64,000 nt of DNA from Symsagittifera roscoffensis. Lineage: Eukaryota > Xenacoelomorpha > Acoela > Convolutidae. The position numbers and the translations under genes are program-made. The DNA is taken from NCBI RefSeq assembly GCF_963678635.1, contig NC_087064.1, forward strand, positions 59,838,338-59,902,337, in the 5' to 3' direction. A model generated the notes under the pieces. It saw only the letters and a program-made list of their open reading frames with translations. It ran no database searches and was not told where the DNA came from. Numbering within the stretch: the stretch's first letter is position 1; the number at the start of each line of letters is the position of its first letter. Below, in pieces: positions 32,202-44,177 of this stretch.

Positions 32202-32325
32202 TGAGGGCCGCATTTTTTTCTCATGAACGAGCAGATATCCCATTGCCTCCGTACAGTCCGGACTTAAAACCTCTTGACTTTTGAATCTGGTCAAAACTCA
32301 ATAAGAATCTCGAAAATTAAATGGG
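32202..32325 (+). pseudogene. Mariner/Tc1-type transposase remnant
   Basis: One frame reads AAFFSHERADIPLPPYSPDL, KPLDF, stop, IWSKLNKNLEN. LPPYSPDLxPLDFxIWSKL is the highly conserved C-terminal box of Tc1/mariner/IS630-type DDE/D transposases and contains the third catalytic Asp (in SPDL). A TGA interrupts it between LDF and IWS. The catalytic N-terminal portion is not recognisable upstream, so this is a decayed fragment, not a functional enzyme. A further frame to about 32420 (SDCVETVSAMLAGRK) may be the continuation after a frameshift. Confidence 0.75.
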
Positions 32326-33277
32326 AAAACTCAAGATTTTCAACTGAGCTTTCTGATTGCGTTGAGACAGTGTCTGCGATGCTTGCAGGTCGAAAAACCC
32401 GCGGTGCTACCCGAATTGTTTGAAATTTAACGCAACTCTGTTTTTCAAAGAACGAAGGTCAGTTTCCAAAAGTCTTTGAAAGGCACTGAACACGTAGTGA
32501 TGAAATTTAAGATATGTTCCAGCTGCAGAAAAATTTCCAGCTTTTTGTTCTGTTAGTTACGAGGAAATCAATTTTTTTTATTTCACAAAGCGTGAAGACA
32601 AACTTTGTGGTTGAGTTTGTCTCGAAATGGGAACTTTACTCCTTTTTTGAATACTTTTTTGAGTATCGATTTTGAACCCCATTTGTTTGAAAACGTTTCT
32701 ATACTATGGTAATGTTAATTTTTGTTTTGTTTTTGTAGAATTCTACATAAAAAGAATATCAGTTTTTGTGTTCTTCCTACCTTTTGAAGTATTTGTCAAT
32801 TTGAACAAGATTGTTAACTACATCTGTAACATAGGTAATTCTGATGCAAATAATTTGCATTACAATAGAGAGTCGCCCGCTCCCTCAATAATCAAATCTC
32901 GATTCTTTAATTTATCTGTTAATTCTTGATACTTGGTATTGTAAAATTGTGCAAATAGTAGATTATATTTCGCTGGTCATTTTACTGAAATACCTGTTGA
33001 ATTTTCAACCATAATTTAAGTTGTAACAATCGAAGGTCCCTTTTTTTGGCAGCTTAAGTGTTAAAAATTTTGTTTACGTTTCAACTTTCAAAATGATTTT
33101 TCTTATTTACTAAGAAGTGAAAACAGTGAGCTCCGTTTTGTATACATGGCGGATTAACAGATTGTTTCCAAAATTTGGGTGTTTTTTCCAGAACAAAATT
33201 ATCATTTGATAATTGAGCCAATTCAAAATTACTGTCTAATTAGTCTCTGTAATCATTTATGTACAATATTAAGTTTG
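32326..33277. other. AT-rich region, no gene recognised
   Basis: Apart from the possible transposase tail to about 32420, nothing supported. Confidence 0.4.
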
Positions 33278-33809
33278 AACAAGACTGCTCGTATCAGGGC
33301 AAAGCCCTGAATGTTCCGACTGCCTTTTAAGGTTTATGGAGCAGTAGTAACATAAAAAAATTAAATGCAACAAAAAAGAATGAAAAAAAAAAATTTCTTA
33401 AATTTGAATTTTTTTATGAAATCATCTCCCCACACGCCAAATAAAGAACAAAATTATATATTTCGCTCATTGTAACAAATCAATTGTGGCAAATAAGCTT
33501 CTTCCAACCAATTTGGAACAATTTCTAAGACGGATTAAATCTCGCTTACGCGTTAATAGCGCGAAATATATCGCGCGTTAATTGTCCCAAATTGACCAAA
33601 ATGGCAATCTATAAACCCACATAACTTTACGAAAAAAGTTCGCAGGTAAAATATTATTTCAAATTTATGCTCAGGACACCAATAGCTTTCGAATGATATA
33701 AGAACTTTTTGTCAAAATTGGCTAGTTAAAAAGTCGAAATTTGTCTGAAGAAAAAAAAACCCACCCGAGCACAAATATTCCGTTGCTTTTGTATCCAAAG
33801 TGGGAACAA
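33278..33809 (-). mobile_element. Family A element, near full length, reverse orientation
   Basis: AACAAGACTGCTCGTATCAGG, GCAAAGCCCTGAATGTTCCGACTGCC starts it. It has the internal GCGCGAAATATATCGCGCG and ends GAGCACAAATATTCCGTTGC...GTGGGAACAA. Confidence 0.9.
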
Positions 33810-34160
33810 CAAGGATAGCCGTTTACTGTGCAAATAGCATAGAATGCTTCTATAGTTAGTCTTAAAAAAAACTTTTTTTTTCAAATTAGTGTAGTTTTTT
33901 CTGTGTGGCGTAATAAAAAAAATCTTATTGAAAAAAATAGAAACTAGGCATGTTCAACAGTCAGAGTAAAACAGGCCCATTGTAAAACAGTTTTTGAAGA
34001 AAAAGACTTAAAAAAACAAAAAAATCATAAGAAAAACATGTACTTTTTTTCGCAGAACTGTTATGAATTTTTTGAAATTTTTGATTTTTGAACTTAGTTT
34101 TCACGGCTTAAATAAGCTATTTCAAGCCTGCTCGCAGACCTTATTAGTTTGAAATTATTT
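33808..34160 (+). mobile_element. Family D element abutting the A element, 3' truncated
   Basis: AACAAGGATAGCCGTTTAC, hairpin CTGTGC-AAATA-GCATAG, AATGCTTC; body to GCCTGCTCGCAGACC. It begins exactly where the A element ends (GGAACAA overlaps CAACAAGG), as if D used the A terminus as its target. Confidence 0.75.
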
Positions 34161-36418
34161 TTCAAATTATTTTTAAACTGATACTTGAAAACCATGTTTT
34201 AAGAAATTTCAGTCATTTTTTTTTCTCATTTTGACCTTTATCTTCTTTTTTTTGCATTCTTTCCCAATGTTGTGAAGTTTTGGTTGAAAACCACAAAATT
34301 TCGTTTCTTCACAAAAAATTTTAACAAAGAATGTGATGTATGTTTTAGCTAAGCTCAGTAACTGCTTTTACTTTCTTCGCGTTTTTTATTTTCATGGGGT
34401 TTTTGACTGCAATCATTGCCAATTTTTTATCTCGAATCCAATTGATAATAGCTTAGAATTTTTTTTTCAGATTATGCCAAAATGACCAAAACTTCTTATC
34501 ACACAAATTGCCAATACGATTTTTTTTTGTCATATATATGATCAATTTCATATAATTCAAAAAAAAATTATATGAAGTCACTATGATAAACAAATGACCA
34601 TTTTACATAAAGAAATCTTGGGGTTGAGAAGAAAAAGTTTCACACATATTTGGTATTTGTGGTTTATTTTCTCGAGATAGTGTTTCACACTCGCCCAGTA
34701 GGTTGAATAAAAAGCGTAAGCTTTTGGTTCTAGGGCTCAGACCAATTATTTGATGCGGAAATTAGTCTTTTTTTATGTATTGCAGGAAAAACTTTTGATG
34801 AACTAGTGGAACAAATGAAGTATTAATTTTTGTTAATATTTTCTACATTGTTTATTGTAAGCTCGCTTTTTGTAAACTAGTTTTTTTAAAGACCCAAGAG
34901 TTAATGTTCTTGTGACAGATAGTTTGTTGAAACCTAATTTATCTTTTTCCAATTACATCTCGCTTCATGTAATTCTTCAAAAACAAATATGTTTTGAGGT
35001 AAACTTCTTTTTCAGCCGTGTTCTGAAGTGTTTCTCTAAAATTTCAAATTGAAACTTTTAATTGCAAGGTTTTTTTTTGCTATTATAGTCTCTTTGTTTT
35101 TGCTATAATTGTAATCTTTTCTAGAAAATAAACTCCGTGATTTTTGATGCAAGCTAATTTTAATTGACTTCTTACCCTTTTCCGCAAACGCTTTATTCTG
35201 AAATTGCTGTATTTTTAAGAAAAAAACCAATTTTTTATTGTTGAATCGTTATTGGGGGCTTAGTGCATAACCAACCAGTTGTCTGGAGCTTAAATATTAC
35301 ATGAAACTAGACAGTGGTAACTAAAGCGAGCCCCTAAGGTGTTACGTTTTGACAGAGTCTTTTCAACGAATTACTCTTCTGATTTAAATTATCCGGACAA
35401 AACGAACAAAATTGAAACTTTTGTTTTTCTCAAATTGAGCTAAGATTAGACAGAGAGTAGAGTGAACCGAATTTTTATGGCACTATTCAGTTTTCGAAAA
35501 TCTTAACTAAATTTTTACCGTACAAATGGGTCATTTTGACTTTTTTAGTTAATCAAGAATTACGCTGAAACTACCACATAATTGATGATAAGATTATATC
35601 AAAAGAAGCAATTGTTCCTACTCAGCTCAACAATTATCTCAAAAAAAAATCTCTAAAATTTGCGCAAATGGTTTGAAAATTATTTTTAAGCAAAGATTTT
35701 GATATTTGTTTTGTAAAAACATTTAACAATTATGCAGAAATATATTCTTATATACAGATTTTTCAAGATTTTGCCCTGTTTAAACCTTGTTGGGCTGTGT
35801 AAGAGGCTTCTTTTGATATGACTTTCTCATCAACTAATACAGTAGCTTCAGCGTAATTCTTCATTAACTAAAAAATCCAAAATGGCTCAACTTTTGCGGT
35901 AAAATTTTTGTTGCATTTTCAAAATATAAATTGCACCAAGAAAATTTTGGTAAAATTCTAAGCAACTTTTGTTCTTTTTACTTTTTGTCTAATCTCATCG
36001 CAATTGGAACATCGCAATTCAAAAAACGCGTTTTATTTTTCCAATGTTGTGTTTTGCCCGGTTAATCTTAATCAGCACTGTATATTTTGAAAATTTTGAT
36101 GCTCCACTTATCGACTTCATAAATTCTTTCATATCTACTTCCAAAACAATTAACTATTATAAGCAAAATTTGATATTAGAGGTATATAGGTCAACATTTC
36201 ATAATTTTGAATCGATATAGTTTTTTGACCGATATAATTTTATTTCGTTTTTACATTCCTTTGTCTCTTGTTTGTTTCTCCTGATCAAAGCAATATTATT
36301 TTGAGCTTCACCTTCAGACATACAAAGATGATTCATTCATACAAAAATGAGGGTGTACATGTGGCCAAATCTGTTTTTTAATGAAAAAAGATGAAAGAAA
36401 GTAGAGCATATTTTTATT
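34161..36418. other. AT-rich region, no gene recognised
   Basis: A 2.2-kb stretch with no supported exon or repeat. GGGGGCTTAG...AGCGAGCCCC near 35251-35336 can form a 7-bp closing stem but no tRNA fold. Confidence 0.4.
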
Positions 36419-36541
36419 CTAAAAGCAGTCGTTGTTGTTGATGCAAATGAATGTCTGGGTGGATGGACTGTCTTTTGTGTCAGTTTCTTTTCCTTCCGCG
36501 GTCATCATAGAAAAACCACCCAAGCGATCAAAAAGATGAAA
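36419..36541 (-). CDS. Terminal exon candidate ending ...ICINNNDCF
   Basis: Read on the minus strand, the acceptor TTTTTAGTTTATTAG is followed by 40 open codons: FHLFDRLGGFSMMTAEG, KETDTKDSPSTQTF, ICINNNDCF, then TAG, with AATAAA immediately adjoining the stop (36413-36418). The codon texture (many A/G-first codons: GAA GGA AAA GAA ACT GAC ACA AAA GAC AGT) favours this strand over the also-open plus strand. The product is hydrophilic with two Cys near the end. It can be joined in phase to the next exon only with the donor TTG|GTGATC, which would truncate that exon. Family unknown. Confidence 0.4.
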   Translation of the reverse strand, partial: FHLFDRLGGFSMMTAEGKETDTKDSPSTQTFICINNNDCF

Positions 36542-36669
36542 CTAATAAACTAAAAATGGTGAAAGAGATCGAGAGATTGAAAACAAAATAATGAACTAAA
36601 AGGACATAAAAGAAGAGATAGCAATCATAAAACAGTAGAAAGAAATAGCTATCTTTATGGGGAGAATGC

Positions 36670-36774
36670 TTAACCAAATTCATTATGGGGAGAAAACGTC
36701 GTCTCGATCACCAAACTCCCACTCCGCCCACGACTAAATTTCGACTGATCTGAATCTTGGTCAGATCCGTGCTC
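36670..36774 (-). CDS. Exon candidate EHGSDQDSDQSKFSRGRSGS...
   Basis: The acceptor AAAACTGACTGGTTTTAG on the minus strand precedes 34 open codons. They read EHGSDQDSDQSKFSRGRSGS, then LVIETTFSPHNEFG, then TAA at 36670-36672. It is markedly GC-richer than its surroundings. It may be terminal, or it may donate at TTG|GTGATC to the exon at 36419-36541. The plus strand of the same island also has open frames, so strand is a judgement from codon texture and the strong acceptor. Upstream, GC-rich CTGCGAGCGCGCTGCG suggests another exon that could not be delimited. Confidence 0.4.
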   Translation of the reverse strand, partial: EHGSDQDSDQSKFSRGRSGSLVIETTFSPHNEFG

Positions 36775-37669
36775 CTAAAACCAGTCAGTTTTTCTATCGC
36801 AGCGCGCTCGCAGAATTTTTAAACTCCAAGAACAAAAAACACAGGTTCACTCAATTATTATTTTTTGCTTATGACCATCATTTGAATAATAATTATTATA
36901 CATTTATAATAATTTAAAGCTGCAAACTGAAGTTATACTTGTTTTGAGTGATAATTATGGACGAGGCAAACGACACAAAGTCTGCATTTAATCAGATGTA
37001 CAATCTTTTGGCGATGATTAATTTATGAAATTTTAAAGCCTAAATGTCTATGTACTTGTAGTGGAACAAAAACAAGTAGCCGAGCACTTGTTTTTGTTTC
37101 GTTAAAACTACACAGACTTTTAGGCTGTAAAATTTCATTATGCCTTAAAATAATTATCAATCAATCTGATTATGGACCGGTTGCTATCATTGGACCAAAT
37201 ATGAGATGGCGCTTGTATTGTTAAATATGAAAAAAGGAGGATAGGCCAACAAGCCGAAGCGCCAACAAACCGAAAACAAGGTTACCACTCAACAAGCCGA
37301 AAAATTATTATTGTTACGCAATACAACAATAGATTGTTACTGTTGTTATGTAATTGTTATGTAATTTTGATGTAATTTCGGCTTCAAGATATGGCGGATT
37401 TTTGAATATCTGTCGAAAGAACGTGTCTAATCACGGGAAAGCGTTTTCGAAGGTCAATCGAATTATATTTTCGTAGGATGGTCTTCCGAAGTTTTTTCAG
37501 CAGTAAAAAACATCATTTTGAATTTATTCAAATTGGCTATTATCAATACGCAGTTGATTTGTTGCAGAATTAGGAAATAAAGTTTTTTGGAGAAAAAAAA
37601 TGACAGCTGTTATTTGTTTTCTTAATTTTTTTTATGCTAAACGACACATGAATATGCTGAGCAAAAAAG
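36775..37669. other. AT-rich; contains a repeat with CAACAAGCCGAA motifs
   Basis: About 37245-37385 has CAACAAGCCGAA twice with a related CAACAAACCGAA between, and ends in TTTCGGCTTC, an inverted motif. This suggests another short element with subterminal repeats. No gene supported. Confidence 0.45.
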
Positions 37670-38015
37670 TTAGGGGCGACTCTGGTCGAGGTTTGTTATG
37701 TATGTTTCGACCGACTGCTCGATCAATAGACCAATATTGGTATGTTTCGGCCGTCTCGACCCAGGCCTGATGTTTCAACTTTGTCTTGGTCTTTATGTTT
37801 CGACCGACTCGACTTTATGCTGCACTTTTTAGCCATTACGAGGCCAAACTGTGCATTCTGTGCATTGTAATGGGTTTCGCAGCAGGCCCAAATCAGATTT
37901 GTCACGGAATCCGCAACATTTCTACATTCCTTTGATCTTCTTTGCTGTTTTGGATTCCTCAAACAAATACCTAAAACACTGTACCGTTCAAAATTGCTCC
38001 AAAAATAGGCAAATT

Positions 38016-38213
38016 TGCGGAACCCGCAACCGTAATCGCAGAATCCTGAACAGTTTGTGGAATCCACAAACGAATAATGCAACATGTGTATAGTTGAATT
38101 GAGCTGTTGCGGAATCCGCAACTGTAAGTGGAATCCGCAAACTGTAAGTGGAATCTGCGAATTCTAAGTGGAATCCGCAAATTGTATTTGTAAGTGGAAT
38201 CCGCATTTTGGTT
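38016..38213 (+). repeat. Left subterminal repeat array (TGTAAGTGGAATCCGCAA units)
   Basis: At least five units or close variants, clearest at 38107-38213, with less regular copies before. Spacing is about 18-25 bp. Confidence 0.85.
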
Positions 38214-39361
38214 TACGAATTCTCTTTGCATATATGTTTGTGCAGTAGCGTTTAAAATTACTACGTTGATCAGCTACCAGTTGGAATGCCAAACGTTCGA
38301 TCTCAGTTCCTGCCAAACACTCAACTTCAATCTCAATTCCTGTCAAACATACGCAACTTCGATCTCATCTCATTTCTTGTCAAACAAACCCAGCTTCAAT
38401 CTCACTTCCTACAATAATTTCGATCTCAATTCCTGTCATCAATCTCAATTCATGCTATCTCAATTCTTGCAGTCTGAACAAATGGAAGTAAACTCATTCA
38501 TCAGTTCATTTCAAGCCATTCGACTGAAATTTAAAAAATTAGATTAGTCCTTTTGAAATGTTTGCAAACTGCGAATCCAGAACATAGTTTGATAAAGCAA
38601 CATTTTTAGGATTATATTTTCGTGTTTTTGAAATTAAAATTTAAATCTGCTGTATTTCAATTTTTGGTAATTTTCATCTAAAACCAGTTTGCTCAAATTA
38701 ATTAAATAGATCCTTTACTACCCGTGAACAAAAAACTTCATCAAGATAATTGACTCCCACGAACAATTTTGACAGGCCGGCATGATTTTCAGACCATAAC
38801 ACATACTGGAAATAGTAAAAATAATACGGAAAATTAGAATACGGTTGAATTCAAAAGCTCAAATAAAAACAAACAGTCAAAAAAAATCAGTAAACAGTTC
38901 AAGCAGTTCTTTCTGGATGATGGCAGCTAAATAATAATTGTTTATTAATTGTGATTTAGCTATTCAGAAAGATTTGAATAGTTCACTCATGGTTTCACTC
39001 TGTCATCTCATCCTAAATACTATCTTCATAATTAACGCTCCCAAATACTGAATCCCAAATACGAATCCCCAAATACTGAATCTCAAATACTGAATCCCAA
39101 ATACTGAACTAATTCCGACATATGTCAACCCAATAGTGAATTAACCATATTACCGAATTAACTCAATGAACTTACTCGGTTTTGTGTTTCCAAAACTATG
39201 ATTCCAAAAACTGCTTGCAAATACTTAAGTGTGACATCCATCGATTTAGTTAACCAATGTTTTAAGATTGTTCGTGGATTCTGCTGACAATGGTTGAGTC
39301 ATTGCTTTTAAATTTTGCAAATGCATATGCAAGTTCACTAATAAACAAATTTCTGAATTCC

Positions 39362-39600
39362 TTTACAGTTTACGGAATTCGTTTACATTTGCGGATTCCG
39401 TTTACAAATTTTGCGGATTCCACTTATATTTACGGATTCCACTAACATTTTGCGGAATTTGTTTGCAGTTGCGGAACCCAGAACAACTAGCTATAATTGC
39501 TTGTTGCGGAATCCGCAACAAATTAAATGTGCCGACAAAATTTACGTTACAAGTATATGTACGAGGTATCCACGTAAGTCTTGTAAGTGGAATCCACTCC
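39362..39600 (-). repeat. Right subterminal repeat array, inverted
   Basis: TTGCGGATTCCACTTA-type units in inverted orientation relative to the left array, ending near GTAAGTGGAATCCACTCCC. Confidence 0.85.
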
Positions 39601-39800
39601 CATTTTGGAACATGTTTAAATACTTGTCTCTGGAATTCAGGGACCAGGGACATACAGACACAAAATTGTGCGCCTATCCAGTGCACAGTTTGGCCTCGAA
39701 ATGAGTCACTGTTGGGTCTTCTCGGCCATGGATTTTGGCCGAACTCTGACATGTATTCCTTTTGGTCAAAACATATATCGGAAACCTCGACATGGGCAGA

Positions 39801-40538
39801 TTTCTGAAATTTTTAGGGGTATTAAGTGTGAAGATGAAAAGTGGAAAATCAGGAGCGGAATGTGAGAGGGGATATTTGTGCTGCCACTAATAAAAAGTAG
39901 GCAAAATATGTGAAAACTATATAATTATATAAATATAAACCTTATATAAATACTTAAAACAATAGATTAAGGCTAGTAAAGCATTGTTATAACGTAAATT
40001 TTTTTCTAAAGTTTAGGTTGAAAACATTCTCAAGGGCAGATTTTCCGTTGAATAATCATTAACCCTTGTTGAAAGGAAAAAATCTTGGAAATAAAAGATT
40101 TGCGAAGCCCTGAATGTTCTGACTGTTTTTAAGGTCTATGGAGTAAGTTTTACAGTAGGTCTGAACAGCGAGCAAAACAGCAGATTAATTTAGTCGAATT
40201 TAGTTCAATATGTTTCAAGACTTTGTCATTGAAAAAAAACGCGTTTCACGAGGAAAGCTTACAAATATCATAATTATTTCATTAATTTTTTCTATCGTGA
40301 CTAATTGCTTTGCTCTGAATTTCTTACTTCGATCTTTCAGTCGGTCTAGAAGTTGAACCAAGCAGAAGAAAGAAAAATCCTGGATCTCCTTAGGGTCCAG
40401 TTAGAAAATATTTTAGCGAAAACTTGTTCCACTGTAAGACCGTAAATTTTAAAATTAAAATACTAGTGCTCAATTGAGCTAATCATGATATTAATCATGA
40501 AAATTATCCCCTTCATGCTAAAAATAAAAGTACTAACG
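39801..40538. other. AT-rich region with a lone family end
   Basis: Near 40095-40145, GCGAAGCCCTGAATGTTCTGACTG...GGTCTATGGAG resembles half of a family A end. No gene recognised. Confidence 0.4.
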
Positions 40539-40965
40539 TCGATAGCCGGTTACTGTGCAAGAAGCGCAGAATGCTCCGACCATAGTCTTAAAAAATCTAC
40601 CAAAAGGTATCTTTTTCAAATGAGTATAACTTTTTCTGCATGATGTGACGAAAGGATCTGACTTAGACTATAATTTGGTCGTAGTCGACAGACAGAGTAA
40701 TTTAGGCAAACCGGACAAAAATTTTTGAAGAAAAGAAAAACTTCAATTTTTCCATTTTTTTTTGCTGAAAAGTTTTGAATTTTTGAAGTTTTTGATTGCC
40801 AAAATGGCATTAAATACCTGCAAAAACTAATTCTACTCCAGTAAAATTAAAGTTAGGCATAATTAAGCCAATATGAACGGCCTAAATTAACCATGAATAA
40901 GCCTGCTCGGTGGCTTTCGTCGCCCGAAATTAGACAAAAAATCTAAAATTTCAAACTATTTGTTA
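40539..40965 (+). mobile_element. Family D element
   Basis: GATAGCCGGTTAC, hairpin CTGTGC-AAGAA-GCGCAG, AATGCTCCGACCATAG; body GATCTGAC, CAGACAGAGTAA, GCCTGCTCGGTGGCTTTCGTCG. One stem position has changed from A to G and keeps a G-T wobble. Confidence 0.8.
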
Positions 40966-41077
40966 ATATCAATGACTCAAGAAACAGTTATTTCAAATAC
41001 ATTTAATTCTCATTTGTTACAAATTTTGACTAAATTGGTGAATTATTCATTCTTACCTGCATCCAGTTTCAAGCGCT

Positions 41078-41877
41078 AATAATCGATTATAATATGACTT
41101 TATTACCAGTCTGATGATTTTAACTTATTACTATGATTTTAACTTATTACTAATTGATTATATTCTTTTTTTTGAAATCGACTAAAATCAATTATAATAC
41201 ATTATAATCAATGATAAAGGATTATGTTTATCCAAATTTCTAATTCATTTGTTTTGCAGAAAAACTTCGAGCATTATCGATTATAATTCTTTATAATCCT
41301 TTTTGTTTGCCCATTTTGTCTTCGACATGCACCTGAACTGCTTATATTTTATGATTCTCGTAGACGTTGATTTAGGTGAAAAGTGGTGAAATTGTTTTAA
41401 CAGTTTTCAAATCAATTCAAATTATTAAGTTTCTAGTTTTTCAGTTCTTGTTGATTATAATTGTTTCTCAATGCAAACATTTTTTAACCACCAAAAATTC
41501 AGCACTAAGCTTTAGTTCCATGATTTATATAGAAGAATTATATTTCACCTACCGCGGGATTCTATCAACCAATATGAAGGGATCTCTATAAAACCTTTAT
41601 TTCTCGGTAAAACTTTTATTCAGATGAACCAAAGGAAGACAAGACATCTCACATTTAGAGATTTTTGACAGAAAAAAGGATTATAATCTATTATAATAGA
41701 TAATAAGAGATTTCCGGAAAAATTATAAACAAATATAAATGATTATTTTTATTATAAAATCAAGAAAAATGTTATTGTTTTAATGGATTATTAATAATTA
41801 AACATCTAAGTTTGGTGCTTATTATTACTTATAACTTTGATAAAAGTACCATTATAATTGTAATATAATCGATTATT
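41078..41877. mobile_element. MITE-like element bounded by AATAATCGATTATA
   Basis: TAATAATCGATTATAAT at the left is matched by TATAATCGATTATT at the right. The subterminal parts are rich in TTATAATC-type units (for example 41190-41230, 41280-41305, 41680-41700, 41850-41865). A 19-bp direct repeat TGATTTTAACTTATTACTA lies at 41114-41152. No coding frame. Confidence 0.6.
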
Positions 41878-44177
41878 TTCTCTTTTTTTCTGAGTGCGGG
41901 TAGGTTCTTATTTCAGTTTTTTAAGGAAAGTAAGAGATTGATTTTGATGGCGGAAGTTTTTTGATTGGGCCAATTCCGGCTATCATAATTAAAAGCTTTT
42001 GACAAAAGTTTCTTTTGCCCCACCTGCTGAGAATGCTTACAAATCAAATTAGTATTCGGTCGCATCACCCGATTGTTAAAAAATTTGCATATGGACATAA
42101 TTTAATCTTCATACTCAACCTTGTGAAATCAATCGTTACTCTATGCTCTTGCGAGGTAGGGGATGAACTTTTTTAGGTAGGGCCAACTTTTTTATACTAC
42201 GATAGATATATTGAATCCCTGATTTCAATTTGAGATTTTTCGGCAATATTTCTTGCTAAAGTAATGGGGGTTTGGAAAAGCCCATTTGGCGAAAACTATG
42301 AAAAATTTGAAAGCGCTTTTAAAAAAAGTAACTATGATGCTGAAAGCGTAATCGCGAATTCTCTATGCTTAACATTTTATAACACACTCTGAATGATTCC
42401 AAATCGGCTGAGGAAAACTAACTGGTCATTTTGATTCCTTTTACAATTTAAACTAAGACAATAAATTGACTGGAAGGAGAGAAAAAAAAACAATATTCTA
42501 AGTTTCAAAAGTTTATAAAGTGAGCCTGACCAAAATATATGCAAGAATTGTCAAATAGGGGCACTCAAAATATTGCGCGCTCAAACTGATACTAGCAGTC
42601 TTTACATTAACACCAATGTAGGCTTTTTGGGTATTCGCTATTCGTTGTTAACGTAGATTATTCTATCTGAGAGATAATGGTATTTTGAGCTCAAAATAAA
42701 AAAAAACGAGTTTCATCTATTCGCCATTTTTATCTATTAAAATGGCTAACGCGACAAAAAAAAATTAATTTCAAGTTGAATTGAAGCAAGTTATTTGCTC
42801 CATTTATCTCGTTACCAGATGAAAAAAAAACTTCTGTTATGACATTGCGTTAGGAGGACCAATTTTTATACTAGATGATAAATGTGTTACTTTGAACTTC
42901 AAATTGCGTGGGGAACATTTTTTTCGGATTTTTTTGAATTTTTCTTTCAAATACCTTCGCTAACTTTCTCTAAATAGTTACGAAAACTTAATCCGCTTGT
43001 TTTCCTGCCAAAAAACTATATTCACAAAATGTTTTCAATGACATTTTTTCTCACTTAATTAGAAAATAACTTAAAAGACTGTATATAAAAAATTATTTTT
43101 CATTCATTCTGAAGAATCAATTAGTTCGCGAAACTTGAGGATTGTTTAATTTTGAATTCATCGATTCTTTTTCAAAACCAATTATTCCAAGCAGATAAAA
43201 GCTTCTTAAGAGTAGTTGACTCGGCTATCAGGTTTTGCTTATGGTTGATTCTAAAAAAAGATCGAATCTTTTTTAATTTAAGATAAACGGAATGTATAAA
43301 ATAACAATTTTTCAATAGCGTTTAAATTTTTTGAATAAATTTATCTAAAAAAGTGAAAATAATTTCATACCCATTTTTGCATGCTTCCAATGCAAACTAC
43401 AGATTAAAATTTTTAGGCTGAATTGCACCTGAGAATTTCTGCTACCAATTTTTGTACAAATGCGATGTAAAATAGTTTTGTAATGAAAAAAGGGATGAGC
43501 GAAAACGCATTCGTTAAAAGATAGTACTTTGGAGTATTTTAGAACTAATAATTTTAGTATCAAATCACACTTGCTCCCCTGAAAAACCAATTTCCTTTTT
43601 CATTTTGAACTGCAAGCCTCGGGTTATATGTCCAACATTGTCGATTGTAGCTGACGAATATTCAAAAAAAGAAGAAATATTGGAATCGTTATCCCAAATA
43701 GTATTTTGGCCATAAGTCTTCTGATCAAATAGCAGTATCTTGGCAAAATTTTTTTAATTTCAGGCTGCGATTTTACAAAGGATTATAAAGTCAGCTATTT
43801 ATGCTTTTTTATGGTATCATCAAAAATGCATTTTAACGCCCTGCAGCTGTGAATTGTTTGTTTAATCTTCCACTTACAATTGAAAAAAAATGAAACTTAT
43901 CAAAAAATGCCTCTATAAGCTTTTTAAATTTCTTCTTTTAGTTCGTTATGTAGAAAAGTTGATAAGGGTACAAAATTGAGGGTTTTACCACAACAGTTAA
44001 AACCTTTTGGTTAGTTGTGGGTTACAGGTACGAGATTCAATCAAAGGTAATTCCAATGAATCCAATCAGCTGCCAGGTTGTATCATGAATGTTACAAAAC
44101 TTTCTGCTGAAGCTGATACGACACATGTATTGACCTACCTAGGAAATAAAAGTACCTGCAAAATATGAGCAAGAATA
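41878..44177. other. AT-rich region; possible SINE near 43960-44177
   Basis: 42140-42620 carries weak B/C-like motifs (TGATGCTGAAAGCGTAATCGCG). The end of the stretch (GGTACGAGATTCAATC, then CTGAAGCTGATACGAC, GGAAATAAAAGTACC) has a tRNA-B-box-like motif and a conserved-looking tail, but no second copy here proves it. No gene supported. Confidence 0.35.

Larger units (their letters stand above)
37670..39800. mobile_element. About 2.1-kb non-autonomous DNA element with long composite inverted ends
   Basis: The left part (GTCGAGGTTT...TATGTATGTTTCGACC, then CGAGGCCAAACTGTGCA) is repeated inverted at the right (TGCACAGTTTGGCCTCG, then GGTCAAAACATATATCGGAAACCTCGAC). Inside each end lie arrays of a unit of about 18 bp, AAGTGGAATCCGCAA, in opposite orientation. 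The long open frames across this region run through the simple repeat units and are not taken as genes. Exact termini and target duplication were not resolved. Confidence 0.75.

Noticed and set aside
35251-35336. GGGGGCTTAG...AGCGAGCCCCT with a 7-bp closing stem, considered as a tRNA
   Set aside because: No A-box, anticodon arm or B-box in register.
37723-38547. Several open frames over 60 codons on both strands
   Set aside because: They run through the AAGTGGAATCCGCAA repeat units and change frame with them; a product of low stop density in simple repeats, not genes.
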